Shown piece by piece: positions 7,871-16,149 of a stretch of 64,000 bases of DNA. The notes under the pieces were generated by a model. It saw nothing but the letters and a program-made list of their open reading frames with translations. It searched no databases and was not told where the DNA came from. The stretch covers positions 1-64,000 of the forward strand of contig NZ_JBBAYJ010000012.1 in the NCBI RefSeq assembly GCF_037153975.1. The letters are read 5' to 3'. The position numbers and the translations under genes are program-made. Position 1 is the first letter of the stretch, and the number at the start of each line of letters is the position of its first letter. The stretch comes from Aquipuribacter sp. SD81 (GTDB lineage: Bacteria; Actinomycetota; Actinomycetes; Actinomycetales; JBBAYJ01).

Positions 7871-8322
7871 GCGACGACGGCCCCCAGCTGGTCGTCGACG
7901 ACCGCGACCCGGTGCCGCCGTACGAGCAGCTGCGCCGCCAGCTCGCGACGGCGATCCTCGACGGCACCCTGCCGGACGGCCGGCGGCTGCCGCCCATCCG
8001 CCAGATCGCCCGCGACCTGCGGCTCGCGTCGGGCACGGTGGCCCGCACCTACCGCGAGCTGGAGTCCGCCGGGCTCGTCGTCACCTCTCGCGGGGGTGGC
8101 ACCAAGGTCCAGGCGCCGCGCGTCGCGCCCGACGAGCGACGACAGCTGGCCGCGGAACGGGCCGAGGCGCTGCGCGGGGCCGCGGCGCGCTACCTGCACG
8201 AGTGCCGCCTGCTCGGCGCCGACGAGACGGAGGCGGCGCGGGCCGTGCTCGACGTCGCCGGGGCCGCTCGACCGTCCGGGACGGCGTTGGACCGTACGGG
8301 GCAGGGTCCGTACACCTCCTGA
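7867..8322 (+). CDS. GntR-family transcriptional regulator (YtrA-like)
   Basis: The 151-residue protein has an N-terminal GntR winged helix (about 12-85): PPYEQLRRQLATAILDG, LPPIRQIARDL, then GTVARTYRELESAGLV. A short helical C-terminal segment follows, in place of the large effector domain of FadR or HutC types. This size fits the YtrA subfamily, whose members repress small membrane-transport operons. It starts at GTG 7867, overlapping the upstream stop. Its likely operators are the paired TTGTACC repeats at 6849-6918. Confidence 0.9.
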   Translation: MSDDGPQLVVDDRDPVPPYEQLRRQLATAILDGTLPDGRRLPPIRQIARDLRLASGTVARTYRELESAGLVVTSRGGGTKVQAPRVAPDERRQLAAERAEALRGAAARYLHECRLLGADETEAARAVLDVAGAARPSGTALDRTGQGPYTS

Positions 8323-8354
8323 CGGTCCCTGACGCCTTCCGCCACCATGGCGCC

Positions 8355-9875
8355 GTGGCCGGGGGACTGGATCGGGACGCCGGGTGCGACAGGCCGGGCA
8401 GCAGCGGTGCCCGGCGACGCCTGACCCGTGCCGCCCTCGCCGTCGACGCCGCCACCCCCACCTCGCGCGACCGCTACCTCGACCTGCTGCGGCTGGTGTC
8501 GCTCGTCGTCGTGGTGCTCGCCCACTGGGCGCTCGTGCTCGTCGTGCTGGACGGCACCCAGGACCTCGCCCGGTCCCCCCTCGCGGTGGCGAGCACGTGG
8601 CTGCTCATGGTCATGCCGCTGTTCTTCGCCGTCGGCGGCGCCACGCACGCCCGGACGCTGTCGCGCGCCGACCGCCCGCCCTACGCGCGGTTCGTGCTCG
8701 CCCGGGCGGAGCGGCTGCTCGGCCCGGTCGTCGCGCTGCTGGGGGTGTGGGCGGCCGCGAGCGCGCTCGCGAGCGGGGCGGTCGCGCTCGGCGTGGTCGG
8801 CTCGCTGCCCGCACCGGTCGCGCTCGCGGTCGACAACGTGAGCACGCCGCTGTGGTTCGTGGGGGTGTACCTGCTCGTCGTCGTCCTCGCCCCGGCGATG
8901 CACGCGCTGCACCGCCGCCACCGGGTCGCCACGCTGCTCGCGCTCGTCGCGGCGGTGGTCGCGGTCGACGCCGTCCGCTTCGGCTGGCTCGCCGGCGACG
9001 GCGTGCCCGTCGCCGGCCTCGCGGACCTCGTGCTCGTGTGGCTGACGATCCACCAGCTCGGCTTCGTCTGGTACGACCGGACCGCCCTGCCGGCGATCCG
9101 ACCCGACGGGAGCCGGCCCCGCCCCACCGGCAGCGTGCGCGTGGGCCTCGTGCTCCTGCTGCTCGGCTGGGGCACCGCCGGTGTGCTCGCGGCGACCGGC
9201 GCCTACCCGGCCGACATGCAGGGCCTGCCCGGCAACGAGGACGTGGCGGGGAACAACTTCCTGCCGCCCACCGCGGCGCTGCTCGCGCACGGCGTCGGCC
9301 TGCTCGGGCTCGCGCTCGTGCTGCGCCCCGTCCTCACCCGGGTCCTGCGCGTGCCGGTGGTGTGGCTGACGGTGGTGAGCGGCTCGCGCGTGCTCATGAC
9401 GCTGTTCTGCTGGCACCTGACGGCGGCCTACCTCGTGGTCGGCGTGCTGCTCCTGACCGGCCTCGCCCTCCCCGCGGCGGGGAGCGTCGCCTGGTGGTGG
9501 CTGCTGCTCGGCGTCGAGGTCGCGTGCGCGGCGGTGCTCGCCGGCCTCGTGGCCCTCGCGCGCCGCGGCGAGGACTGGGCGCTGCTCGGTGCGGCCCGCT
9601 CGACGGTCGGTGGCCGACGGGCGGCGCTCGTCGCGGTCGCCGCCGCGACGACCACCGCGGTAGGGGTGTACCTCGTGTCGCAGGTCGGCCTCGACGGCTG
9701 GCTCGACGGCACCCCCGAGGCGCTGCGCGCCGCGCCGGGCCTGAGCGTGAGCTCGACGGTCGGCGTCGTCGTGCTCGGTCTCGGCGTCCTCGGGCTGCGC
9801 GCGCTCGCCGGGTCGACCTCGCGCCCTCAGCCGCCGGCGCGGTCGGTGTCGGCGTCCCGCTCGACGTCGACCTGA
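8355..9875 (+). CDS. Acyltransferase family 3-like integral membrane protein
   Basis: The roughly 506-residue protein has about ten to twelve transmembrane helices. It shows the acyltransferase-3 opening RDRYLDLLRLVSLVVVVLAHWA, whose H corresponds to the conserved early histidine, and FFAVGGATHART. Such proteins transfer acyl groups to exported polysaccharides or lipids; the substrate is unknown. GTG 8355 is the best available start but has no clear Shine-Dalgarno. The longer reading from 8202 overlaps the GntR gene. The 3' end overlaps the convergent gene by 49 bp. Confidence 0.78.
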   Translation: MAGGLDRDAGCDRPGSSGARRRLTRAALAVDAATPTSRDRYLDLLRLVSLVVVVLAHWALVLVVLDGTQDLARSPLAVASTWLLMVMPLFFAVGGATHARTLSRADRPPYARFVLARAERLLGPVVALLGVWAAASALASGAVALGVVGSLPAPVALAVDNVSTPLWFVGVYLLVVVLAPAMHALHRRHRVATLLALVAAVVAVDAVRFGWLAGDGVPVAGLADLVLVWLTIHQLGFVWYDRTALPAIRPDGSRPRPTGSVRVGLVLLLLGWGTAGVLAATGAYPADMQGLPGNEDVAGNNFLPPTAALLAHGVGLLGLALVLRPVLTRVLRVPVVWLTVVSGSRVLMTLFCWHLTAAYLVVGVLLLTGLALPAAGSVAWWWLLLGVEVACAAVLAGLVALARRGEDWALLGAARSTVGGRRAALVAVAAATTTAVGVYLVSQVGLDGWLDGTPEALRAAPGLSVSSTVGVVVLGLGVLGLRALAGSTSRPQPPARSVSASRSTST

Positions 9876-10951
9876 GCGCTCCGGGCGGCGTAGGCGGCCG
9901 CGCGGACCGTGTCGTCGTCCTCCAGGCCGGCACCGAGCGCACCCGCGACGGTCGCGAGCGTCGTCGTGAACCACGCGAGGCGCAGCAGGTCGACCGGGCC
10001 GACGTCCGAGCCGACGGTGTCGGCCATGACCGACGGCACCACGAGCGCGAAGGACGCCGCGACCGACAGCACGAGCAGCGCGGCGTACAGCGCCGTCACG
10101 CCGATGAGGACGGTCACCGTCGTCGCGGTGTTGAACAGCGCGACCTGGCGCCGCGCGCCCGGACGCCCGCGCCCCTCGGGCGCCCGCTCCCACAGCCGCG
10201 CGCCGACCAGGAGGGTGACGGCCGTGACGACGACGGACCCGACCGCGAGCAGGGCGAGCCGCACGGGGCCGTAGGCGTCCGCGAGGACCCACACGTCGGG
10301 GGTGATGAGGGCGAGCACCGCGGCCGCGACGGCGGCGGTCAGCGCCCGCGAGAGCCCGAGGGCGAGCCGCCAGGGCTGGTTGACGCGCACCATGCCGAGC
10401 AGGACCCGAAGGTTGCCGCCGAGCACGCGAGCGGTGAGGACGACCGGGTTGCCCGAGTCCTCGACGTCGTCGTCGTCCTGCAGCTCGCGCACCCTGGCCG
10501 CGACGGCGTCGGGGTCGGTGCCGTCCCCACCGAGCAGGGCCTCGACGAGACGCACGGTGCCGCGCCGCGCGCCGCGACGCAGGCCGACCGGCCCGAGCGC
10601 CGGCACGCTCAGCAGCCCGACGCCGTGCAGCGGGCTCGCGGACGTGACCACGGTGCGCCGGCCCACCTCCAGCGGGAGGTCGGTGAGCACGACGACGAGG
10701 TCCCAGCCCTCCTGCACGAGGCGCTCGCGGGCGGCCCGGACGAGGTCGTCGACCCCGCTCGTGGGCGGGACCAGCGGGTCCTGCACGACGATGACGTCCC
10801 AGCCGGGCACGCCGAGCCGGTCGGCGAGGTCGCCCGGCAGCTCACGGGCGAGGCCCTCGAGCCCTCCCGGTCCCGTGGCCCGGTCGGCCGCCGCGCCGGG
10901 CGGCAGGACGACGCCGAGGCGCACCGTCCGCGCGGGGCTCTCCGTCGTCAC
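9827..10951 (-). CDS. Conserved actinobacterial membrane protein, function unknown
   Basis: The 374-residue protein has a soluble N-terminal half (about 1-170) with alternating strands and helices (WDVIVVQDPLVPP, WDLVVVLTDLPLEVG). Four to five transmembrane segments follow (about 205-225, 232-255, 275-310, 325-350). The first half resembles a nucleotide- or sugar-binding fold, but I see no catalytic motif and assign no function. GTG 10951 opens VTTESPARTV with a weak ribosome site. A long upstream in-frame reading through other genes on this strand is spurious. It is probably cotranscribed with the EamA gene 11 bp upstream. Confidence 0.72.
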   Translation of the reverse strand: MTTESPARTVRLGVVLPPGAAADRATGPGGLEGLARELPGDLADRLGVPGWDVIVVQDPLVPPTSGVDDLVRAARERLVQEGWDLVVVLTDLPLEVGRRTVVTSASPLHGVGLLSVPALGPVGLRRGARRGTVRLVEALLGGDGTDPDAVAARVRELQDDDDVEDSGNPVVLTARVLGGNLRVLLGMVRVNQPWRLALGLSRALTAAVAAAVLALITPDVWVLADAYGPVRLALLAVGSVVVTAVTLLVGARLWERAPEGRGRPGARRQVALFNTATTVTVLIGVTALYAALLVLSVAASFALVVPSVMADTVGSDVGPVDLLRLAWFTTTLATVAGALGAGLEDDDTVRAAAYAARSAQVDVERDADTDRAGG

Positions 10952-10962
10952 AGCCAGGCACC

Positions 10963-11916
10963 CTACGCAGGCCGGCGCGGGCGGGCGTGGGCGACGACCG
11001 CGACGACGTTCACCACGACGACCACGACGACGCCCACCCACTCGTGCAGCTCGAGCACCTGCCCGAGCACGACGAGCCCCGCGAGGGCCGCGAACAGGGG
11101 GTGCGCGCTCGTCAGCACCCCGAAGTAGCGGGCCGGCAGGTGTCGCAGCGCCGTCGCGTCGGCCGCGTACGGCACGACCGAGGCGAGCACGCCCGCCGCG
11201 ACGGCCTGCCCGAGCGTCGCGCCGACGAGCCGGCCGTCGGCGAGCAGCGCGGCCAGCAGCGGGAGGAAGGCGAGCCCCGACAGGGTGCACGCCGCGGCCG
11301 GACCATGGAGCCCGGGAAGCCGCGTCCCGATGAGCCGGTTGAGCAGGATGTAGGAGGCCCAGCACGTGGCCGCGGTGAGGGCGAGCCCCACGCCGACCCA
11401 GTCGCTGGAGGGGCCGGGGAGCACGAGCACGTAGACCCCGAGCGCCGCGCCCGCCGCGATGAGCAGGTCCCCGCGCGAGCGCGAGCCGAGCAGCGCGACC
11501 GCGAGCGGGCCGAGGAACTCCAGGGTGACGGCGAGCCCCAGGCCGACGCGCTCGACCGCGGCGTACAGCGACAGGTTCATGCCGGCGAACACGACCGCGA
11601 GCAGCAGGACGGGCCACCACTGCCGCCACGTGAACCGGTGCAGCGGCGGACGGACGGCGGCGAGCAGCACCGCCCCGGCCAGCACCTGCCGCACGGCGAC
11701 GACGCCCGCCGGGCCGACGGCGGCGAAGGCCTGCGCACCGACCGCCGCGCCCGTCTGGTTGACGCCCGCGCTGCCGAGGGCGAGCAGCGCACCGCGCACC
11801 GGGCTCGGGACGGGTGCGTCCGGCGCGTGCCTCGTCGAGGCGGCCGTGACGACCGCCGGTGCGGGTGCCACGTCGCGCGGGGCCGTGACGGTGGTGCCGG
11901 CGGCGGGTGTGCTCAT
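10963..11916 (-). CDS. EamA/DMT-family exporter, RhtA-like
   Basis: The 317-residue protein has ten predicted transmembrane helices in two EamA repeats (about 45-175 and 180-315). The run GLGLAVTLEFLGPLAVALLG and the second-repeat TCWASYILLNRLIG are typical of RhtA-like amino-acid (threonine/homoserine) exporters. The substrate is inferred. ATG 11916 opens MSTPAAGTTV. It is divergent from the LysR regulator, which probably controls it. Confidence 0.87.
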   Translation of the reverse strand: MSTPAAGTTVTAPRDVAPAPAVVTAASTRHAPDAPVPSPVRGALLALGSAGVNQTGAAVGAQAFAAVGPAGVVAVRQVLAGAVLLAAVRPPLHRFTWRQWWPVLLLAVVFAGMNLSLYAAVERVGLGLAVTLEFLGPLAVALLGSRSRGDLLIAAGAALGVYVLVLPGPSSDWVGVGLALTAATCWASYILLNRLIGTRLPGLHGPAAACTLSGLAFLPLLAALLADGRLVGATLGQAVAAGVLASVVPYAADATALRHLPARYFGVLTSAHPLFAALAGLVVLGQVLELHEWVGVVVVVVVNVVAVVAHARPRRPA

Positions 11917-11984
11917 GCGACGAGGCTGCCGTCGGCGTGGGCATACGAGAAATGCACCCGCCGTCGGCGCCATACGCTGAGCGC

Positions 11985-12836
11985 ATGACGGTCGAGTCGC
12001 TGCGGGCGTTCGTCGCGGTGGCGGACGAGGGCACCTTCACCGACGCGGCCCTCGCGCTCGGCACGTCGCAGGCCGCGGTGTCGCGGCGGGTGGCCGCGCT
12101 CGAGGACCGGCTCGGTGTCCGCCTGCTGCAGCGCGGCCCGCGGGGGGCGACCCCCACAGCGACCGGCACACGGCTGCTCGCGCACGCCCGGCGGGTGCTC
12201 GACGAGCTCGCCGCGCTCGAGCGCGTCGCCGCCGACGCGGGCAGCGAGACCCGGGTCGGTTTCGCGTGGTCCGCGCTCGGCCGGCACACCACGACGCTGC
12301 AGCGCCGGTGGGTCGCGGAGCACCCCGGTCGTCGCCTGGTGCTCGTGCAGGCCGGCACCCCGAGCGCCGGGCTGCTCGAGGGCCTCGTCGACGTCGCGGT
12401 CGTCCGGCGGGAGGTGGCCGACGAGCGGCTGCGGGCGGCGCTCGTCGGCGTCGAACGGCGGCTGGCGTGCCTGCCGTCGGACGACCCGCTCGCCCGGCGG
12501 CGCGTGCTGCGCCTCGCCGACTTCGACGGCCGCACCGTCGCCGTCGACCTCCGCACCGGCACCACGACGCGGGACCTGTGGCCCGCGGGCGGCGGACCCG
12601 CGACCACACGGGAGGTGCACGGGGTCGACGAGTGGCTCACCGCCGTCGCCGCGGGCGAGGCGCTGGGGCTGACGTCCGAGGCGACCGCCGCGCAGTTCCC
12701 GCGGCCCGGCGTCGTGTACCGGCCCGTGCAAGACGCCCCGCCCGTGCCGGTCCACCTCGTGTGGTGGCACGACGACCCGCCCTCGCACGTCGCCGAGCTG
12801 GTCGGCCTGGTCCGCGCGCTGTACGCCGCGGGATAG
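11985..12836 (+). CDS. LysR-family transcriptional regulator
   Basis: The 283-residue protein has a LysR winged helix at 1-60 (ESLRAFVAVADEGTFTDAALALGTSQAAVSRRVAALE, read as segments) and a periplasmic-binding-like effector domain from about 90. ATG 11985 lacks a strong Shine-Dalgarno, and the transcript may be nearly leaderless. The 68-bp gap to the divergent EamA exporter contains two CATACG elements (11941-11946 and 11971-11976) that may be part of the LysR site. Divergent LysR/exporter pairs usually form a regulator-target unit. Confidence 0.92.
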   Translation: MTVESLRAFVAVADEGTFTDAALALGTSQAAVSRRVAALEDRLGVRLLQRGPRGATPTATGTRLLAHARRVLDELAALERVAADAGSETRVGFAWSALGRHTTTLQRRWVAEHPGRRLVLVQAGTPSAGLLEGLVDVAVVRREVADERLRAALVGVERRLACLPSDDPLARRRVLRLADFDGRTVAVDLRTGTTTRDLWPAGGGPATTREVHGVDEWLTAVAAGEALGLTSEATAAQFPRPGVVYRPVQDAPPVPVHLVWWHDDPPSHVAELVGLVRALYAAG

Positions 12837-12840
12837 GCCG

Positions 12841-13788
12841 TCAGGCGGCGCTGGTGTCGCCGGCGGTCTGGCGCTCGGAGACCTCCCAGACCCGGCGCGC
12901 CTCGGCGGTGTCGCGCAGCGGCCGGTACAGCGGCTGCGGGGCGGGCGGGCCGCTCGTGCGGCCCGGGCCGCGGGGGCCGAACAGGCGCTCGTCGCCGGGG
13001 AACGCGTCGACGGTCGCCGCCAGCAGGGCGGGCAGGGCCGCCGACTCGACGGTGCCCGCACCGACTCCCAGGCGCGACAGCGCCGCGATGACCCGTCGGG
13101 CGCCCACCGCCCGCTCGCGGTCGAGCTCGGGCCGGACGTCGAGCAGGCTCGTCGGCGCGACCCCCGGGTGGGACAGCACGCTCGTGACGCCCCAGCCCTC
13201 CTGCTCGCTGCGCCGGCTCAGCTCGAGACCGAAGAGCCCGAGCGCGATCTTGGACGAGCGGTACGCGGCCATGCCGTCGTACGAGCGCTCCCAGTCCAGG
13301 TCCTCCCAGTGCACGCGCCCGCGGGCAGCGGCCACGCTCACCTGGGAGACGACGCGGGCCCGGCCGGCCCGCAGCAGCGGCAGCAGCTGCAGCACGAGCG
13401 CGGCGTGCCCGAGGTGGTTGGTCGCCCACTGCAGCTCGTGGCCGTCGGTGCTGGTGCGCCGCTCCGGCGGCGTCATGACGCCCGCGTTGTTGACGAGCAG
13501 GTGCACGGGCCGGCCGTCCTCGCGCAGTGCCTCCCCGAGCGCCGCGACGGAGGCCAGCGACGACAGCTCGAGGTCGCGCAGCTCGATGGCGGTGCCGGGC
13601 ACGGCGGCGCGGAGGCGCTGCGCGGCCGCCTCGCCCTTGTCGCGGTTGCGGACGGGCAGCACGAGGTCGGCGCCGGCCGCGGCGAGCCGACGGGCCAGGA
13701 CGAGGCCGACGCCGTCGCTGGCGCCGGTGACGACGGCGCGGGTGCCGGTGAGGTCGGGCAGGTCGAGGTCGACGGGTCGACGGGTCAT
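12841..13788 (-). CDS. Short-chain dehydrogenase/reductase
   Basis: The 315-residue protein is a classical-type SDR. The cofactor motif TGASDGVG is near residue 20, NNAG lies near 98, and the catalytic Ser, Tyr and Lys are present ([10 protein letters not shown], then Y in YRSSK). The long form with HWEDLDWE resembles retinol-dehydrogenase/WW-oxidoreductase-like SDRs. It is NAD(P)H dependent with unknown substrate. ATG 13788 follows GAGGAG. It converges on the LysR gene four bases away. Confidence 0.9.
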   Translation of the reverse strand: MTRRPVDLDLPDLTGTRAVVTGASDGVGLVLARRLAAAGADLVLPVRNRDKGEAAAQRLRAAVPGTAIELRDLELSSLASVAALGEALREDGRPVHLLVNNAGVMTPPERRTSTDGHELQWATNHLGHAALVLQLLPLLRAGRARVVSQVSVAAARGRVHWEDLDWERSYDGMAAYRSSKIALGLFGLELSRRSEQEGWGVTSVLSHPGVAPTSLLDVRPELDRERAVGARRVIAALSRLGVGAGTVESAALPALLAATVDAFPGDERLFGPRGPGRTSGPPAPQPLYRPLRDTAEARRVWEVSERQTAGDTSAA

Positions 13789-13920
13789 GGCGGTGCTCCT
13801 CGGCGGTGGTGGCGGTTCACCGCGCCGGGCGGCGCGGTGGCAGCACCGACACTCCGCGCCGGCCGAGAGCGCAACAAGGACCCGCCGGTCCCTGGCTCGC
13901 CGGTCCCCCGCGACGGCGCT

Positions 13921-13990
13921 CACGAGCAGGCCGTCACGAGCAGGCCGTCACGAGCAGGCCGTCACGAGCAGGCCGTCACGAGCAGGCCGT
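13921..13990. repeat. Five perfect tandem copies of a 14-bp unit
   Basis: The unit CACGAGCAGGCCGT is repeated five times without change (13921-13934, 13935-13948, 13949-13962, 13963-13976, 13977-13990). The last base belongs to the HxlR stop codon (13990-13992). Identical copies suggest a recent slippage expansion, and the number may vary between strains. Confidence 0.97.
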
Positions 13991-14328
13991 CAGGCGGGCA
14001 GGTGCTCCCGTGCCCAGTCGCCCAGGTCCCGCAGCACGGGCGCAAGGGCCTCCCCCGGCGGCGCGAGGCGGTACCGCACTGCGACCGGGGGACCCGGGTC
14101 GACGTCCCGCACGACGATCCCGGCCTCGGCCAGCTGTCCCAGCCGCTCGGACAGGACCGAGTCGCTGATGCCCCCGGTCGCGCGCCTCAGCTCGGCGAAG
14201 CCCGCCGGGCCGTCGACGAGCGCACCGATGATGACGCCGTTCCAGCGCCTGCCGAGCAGGCCGAAGGCGTGCGTGAGCGCGGCGTCGCACGCAGGCGCCG
14301 AGTGCGCCACCGCCTGCCGCTCCGTCAC
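13990..14328 (-). CDS. HxlR-family transcriptional regulator
   Basis: The 112-residue single-domain winged helix has the HxlR pattern CDAALTHAFGLLGRRWNGVIIGAL, then FAELRRATGGISDSVLSERL and VRYRLAPPGEAL. A cysteine near residue 14 (APACDAA) could be a redox sensor, as in YodB/HxlR thiol regulators. GTG 14328 has a weak ribosome site. It is divergent from the azoreductase gene across a 23-bp palindrome and so is its likely regulator, as YodB regulates azoR1 in Bacillus. Confidence 0.9.
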   Translation of the reverse strand: MTERQAVAHSAPACDAALTHAFGLLGRRWNGVIIGALVDGPAGFAELRRATGGISDSVLSERLGQLAEAGIVVRDVDPGPPVAVRYRLAPPGEALAPVLRDLGDWAREHLPA

Positions 14329-14382
14329 GACCCCGAGGATATGCCGCCGGCCCGCCGAGGACGAGGTGCTTCTTGCGACGGT

Positions 14383-14405
14383 GTGACTAGTATTCTAGAA
14401 GTCAC
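14383..14405. promoter_or_regulatory. 23-bp palindromic operator between hxlR-like and azoreductase genes
   Basis: GTGACT at 14383-14388 and AGTCAC at 14400-14405 are exact inverted arms around an AT-rich centre (AGTATTCTAGA). The AT-rich core stands out in this GC-rich sequence and probably also holds promoter elements. It lies 32 bp before the azoreductase ATG and 55 bp from the regulator start. Confidence 0.7.
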
Positions 14406-14436
14406 TACCGAAAAACACGTGCACAAGGAGACGTCC

Positions 14437-15084
14437 ATGACCCTGTTCCGGCTCGACGCGAGCATCCTCCCCGCCACCTCCAGCAGCCGTGAGATCGCCG
14501 ACCTCGTGGAGGAGGGCTGGCGGGCCACCCACCCCCACGCCGAGGTCGTCCGGCGCCACCTCGGCACCCAGCCGCTGCCGTCGGGAGCCTGGGCCGAGGC
14601 CGTCACGGCGGCCCACGTCGACGAGGCCGCCCGTACGCCCGAGCAGCGTGCCGCCGTCGCCCTGTCGGCGGAGCTCGTCGAGGAGCTGACCACCGCCGAC
14701 GCCGTCCTGCTCGCCGTGCCGCTGTACAACTTCGGCGTCTCCCAGCACGTGAAGACGTGGATCGACCTCGTCGTCGCCGGCGCGGAGGCGGGCGCCCCGC
14801 TGCTGCAGGGGACGCCGACCGTGCTGGCGACGGTGCGGGGCGGCGCGTACGGCGCGGGCACCCCGCGCGAGGGCTGGGACCACTCGACCGCCTACCTGCG
14901 GCGCATCCTCGCCGACGTCTGGCAGGCCGACCTCACCGTCGTCGAGCGCGAGTTCACCCTCGTCGGGGTCAACCCCGCCCTCGACGAGTTCACCGAGCTC
15001 GCCGCCGAGATGCACGAGAAGGCGCTGTCGGCGGCCCGGGAGGCCGGCACCGCCCTCGGGGGCGCGGTCCGCCGGGCCGCCTGA
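14437..15084 (+). CDS. azoR: FMN-dependent NADH-azoreductase
   Basis: The 215-residue flavodoxin-like protein starts LFRLDASILPATSSSREIADL. The FMN phosphate loop includes SSS, and the conserved VPLYNFGVSQHVKTWIDLV is an AzoR signature. It reduces quinones and azo dyes with NADH via bound FMN in the cytoplasm, and protects against electrophiles. ATG 14437 follows AAGGAG with 6 nt spacing. It is a single gene, likely repressed by the divergent HxlR protein and followed by a terminator hairpin. Confidence 0.92.
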   Translation: MTLFRLDASILPATSSSREIADLVEEGWRATHPHAEVVRRHLGTQPLPSGAWAEAVTAAHVDEAARTPEQRAAVALSAELVEELTTADAVLLAVPLYNFGVSQHVKTWIDLVVAGAEAGAPLLQGTPTVLATVRGGAYGAGTPREGWDHSTAYLRRILADVWQADLTVVEREFTLVGVNPALDEFTELAAEMHEKALSAAREAGTALGGAVRRAA

Positions 15085-15092
15085 GCCCCGCG

Positions 15093-15124
15093 CGCGGGTC
15101 CCTGCGAGGAAGGGGGGACCCGCG
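15093..15124 (+). terminator. Terminator after azoR
   Basis: CGCGGGTCCC (15093-15102) pairs perfectly with GGGACCCGCG (15115-15124) across a 12-nt loop, just after the azoreductase stop. No T tract follows. Confidence 0.65.
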
Positions 15125-15200
15125 GACCGTGGTTGCCACCCCCGGCCGGGCGCTAGAACAGGTCCGTGCCCCGAGGGGTGTCACGGGAGGGGACCACGCG

Positions 15201-16055
15201 ATGATCGACAGGGCCGGGCTGGCCTCGTTCCTGCGGCAGCGGCGCGAGGCGCTGCAGCCGGAGGACGTCGGCATGCCGCGCGGGCAGCGCCGCCGCACCA
15301 GCGGGCTGCGGCGCGAGGAGGTCGCGGTGCTGTGCCACATGTCGACGGACTACTACTCCCGGCTGGAGCAGGAGCGCGGCCCGCAGCCGTCGGAGCAGAT
15401 GACGGCCGCCATCGCCCAGGGCCTGCACCTCTCCCTCGACGAGCGCGACCACCTGTTCCGCCTCGCCGGGCACACCCCGCCCACCCGCGCCGCGGCCGGG
15501 GAGCACGTCAGCCCCGGGCTGCTCCGCATCCTCGACCGCCTCGAGGACACCCCCGCGGAGGTCGTGAGCGAGCTCGGCGAGACGCTGCGGCAGACCCCCC
15601 TCGCGGTCGCGCTGTTCGGCGACGCCTCGCGCCACACCGGGGCGGCGCGCAGCCGCGGCTACCGCTGGTTCACCGACCCGGACGAGCGCCGGCTCTACCC
15701 GCCGGAGCAGCACGACCTGCACTCGCGGGTCCTCGTGGCCAACCTCCGCCAGGTGATCGCGGTGCGGGGACCGGGCTCGCGCGCGGCGCGGCTCGCCGAG
15801 CTGCTGCTGCCACGCAGCGAGGAGTTCCGGACCCTGTGGGCGGTGCACGACGTCGGGGCGCGCTTCGACGACCTGAAGGTCTTCACGCATCCCGAGGTCG
15901 GCCGCCTGGAGCTCACGTGCCAGCGCCTGCACGACCCGGAGCAGTCGCACATGCTGCTCGTCTACACCGCGGTCCCGGGCAGCGAGAGCCACGAGAGGCT
16001 CCGGCTGCTCGCCGCGGTCCGCGGCTACCCCGTGACGGTGGGCGCGCCCGACTGA
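15201..16055 (+). CDS. XRE-family regulator with MmyB-like C-terminal domain
   Basis: The 284-residue protein has an N-terminal HTH (about 5-85: LASFLRQRREALQPEDVG, RRTSGLRREEVAVLCHMSTDYYSRLEQ) and a C-terminal MmyB-like ligand-binding domain (about 105-280: VALFGDASR, RGYRWFTDP, FRTLWAVHDV). This architecture is abundant in actinomycetes, and the ligand is thought to be a fatty-acid-like molecule in the structurally studied case. ATG 15201 follows GGGAGGGG. No divergent partner gene identifies its target. Confidence 0.92.
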   Translation: MIDRAGLASFLRQRREALQPEDVGMPRGQRRRTSGLRREEVAVLCHMSTDYYSRLEQERGPQPSEQMTAAIAQGLHLSLDERDHLFRLAGHTPPTRAAAGEHVSPGLLRILDRLEDTPAEVVSELGETLRQTPLAVALFGDASRHTGAARSRGYRWFTDPDERRLYPPEQHDLHSRVLVANLRQVIAVRGPGSRAARLAELLLPRSEEFRTLWAVHDVGARFDDLKVFTHPEVGRLELTCQRLHDPEQSHMLLVYTAVPGSESHERLRLLAAVRGYPVTVGAPD

Positions 16056-16149
16056 CGCGTCCCCCTGCGCCGGACCGGGGACCGCCACGGGAACTGGCCG
16101 GGCTACCCTCGCCGCGCGAGGCGGGCGGACCGGTACAGGGGAGTGAGCG

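Noticed and set aside
9827-13429. 1200-residue minus-strand protein
   Set aside because: It runs through three oppositely encoded or separate genes with low-complexity Arg/Ala composition. Only the part from GTG 10951 down is real.
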